From Motacilla alba alba (taxonomy: Eukaryota > Chordata > Aves > Passeriformes > Motacillidae): 64,000 bases of DNA. The position numbers and the translations under genes are program-made. The DNA lies in contig NC_052026.1 of NCBI RefSeq assembly GCF_015832195.1, positions 9,717,619 through 9,781,618 of the forward strand, given 5' to 3'. Below the pieces are notes generated by a model. It was not told where the DNA came from, searched no databases, and saw nothing but the letters and a program-made list of their open reading frames with translations. This document shows, in pieces, positions 63,341-64,000 of the stretch. The stretch's first letter is position 1; the number at the start of each line of letters is the position of its first letter.

Positions 63341-64000
63341 ACCAGAAAGATTTTGGACCTCTGTTCTGCCACTGGAGTTTGGTTTCCTGTTGTATTCATA
63401 CAATATTCCTGGAATCAGCACAAAATCTGCTCAAACATCACTGTAGCACTTAGAAAGCTTCTGTCACCAGTGTACCCAAGTAGAAAATGCATTTTTGATG
63501 TTATGCAGAAATACATGCCTTGATAGAAGAGAGGAAGGTGCAGCCCCAAGTGTTAAAAAAATCAGAGAACAACATTTGAGCAGATGAAGATGCACTCCAA
63601 TTTTTCTTTCTTTCTCTTTCAAGCTTCCTTAGCTCAAGACACATAATCCAGATATATAAATGATATATGTAATGCAGAGTAGTTAATACAGTTGGAGAGA
63701 GAGACTGACATGGCACTTATCTAAATGGACACTGAGATTCCAGGATACCTATTGCACTCTAGCTGATAGGAGCTTCAGAAGCTGGGAGTCAAAACTGACT
63801 TCACAAAACCACAACAGCACTTTTCACCTTTGCCAACAGACATTGTGAGAGCCAGTTTACAGTTCTGTGCCAAGGGCATATCATCCAGACTTTTCTATTT
63901 CAGCTGAAAAAACCCCACTATCTGATAAGCTAACATGATGAATGTTCCAAGGACCGCACAACTAAGCAGAAAATCCAAAAGCTTCAGAACTTTCCTGATC

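Larger units (their letters stand above)
60031..64000. other. AT-rich non-coding stretch, no gene seen
   Basis: No gene found up to the end of the window; open frames are under 95 codons and without domains. A small repeat and hairpin at 60.82-60.88 kb and a TTTA microsatellite at 63.32 kb are listed separately. Confidence 0.68.

Noticed and set aside
1..64000. CRISPR arrays, bacterial operons, tRNA or rRNA genes
   Set aside because: No regularly spaced repeats, no ribosome-binding-site-led gene runs, and no recognisable cloverleaf or rRNA core sequences were seen. The sequence is clearly vertebrate non-coding DNA.

Overview
This window looks like a stretch of vertebrate, most likely avian, non-coding DNA, either intergenic or inside a very long intron. 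The sequence is AT-rich and CpG-poor, and stop codons occur throughout all six frames. I recognise no protein-coding gene, exon series, rRNA, tRNA, CRISPR array or prokaryotic operon structure. The longest open frames (171, 159, 149, 147 and 146 codons) resemble no protein family I know. The exception is the 146-codon frame, which lies inside a dead retrotransposon copy.

The strongest identification is a 5'-truncated CR1-type LINE at about 33,690-34,558 on the + strand. It encodes the C-terminal part of the reverse-transcriptase polyprotein, broken by several frameshifts, and runs to the typical CR1 3' end of degenerate octamers related to ATTCTATG. A second, very short CR1 3' end lies at about 24,085-24,140. 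CR1 as the only clear transposon, low repeat density and no mammalian SINEs point to a bird. The many A/C-rich (or G/T-rich) low-complexity tracts are compatible with a songbird, but species and chromosome cannot be fixed from the sequence alone.

Layout. Positions 1-12,950 are AT-rich unique sequence with A-rich tracts, an isolated GC-rich block at 7.49-7.73 kb and a small duplicated motif at 8.70-8.76 kb. Positions 12.96-33.69 kb are mostly unique, with a sequence-rich candidate element at 13.0-13.3 kb, the short CR1 tail at 24.1 kb, a degenerate 79-bp tandem repeat at 27.93-28.13 kb and a candidate element at 30.5-30.7 kb. The long CR1 copy follows at 33.7-34.56 kb. From about 37 to 57 kb several blocks of high-complexity AT-rich sequence are dense in TAATTA/ATTA-type motifs, at 37.0-37.46, 37.56-38.01, 43.18-43.87, 46.70-47.23 and 56.40-57.08 kb. 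Their texture is that of conserved non-coding developmental enhancers, but this is inference without alignment. GC- or CpG-richer islands occur at 46.04-46.34, 50.2-50.8, 54.43-54.78 and 59.80-60.02 kb.

No undescribed multi-gene system is visible. The items most worth checking are the candidate conserved elements, the small CpG clusters, the degenerate tandem repeat, and an apparent palindromic insertion inside the CR1 copy.
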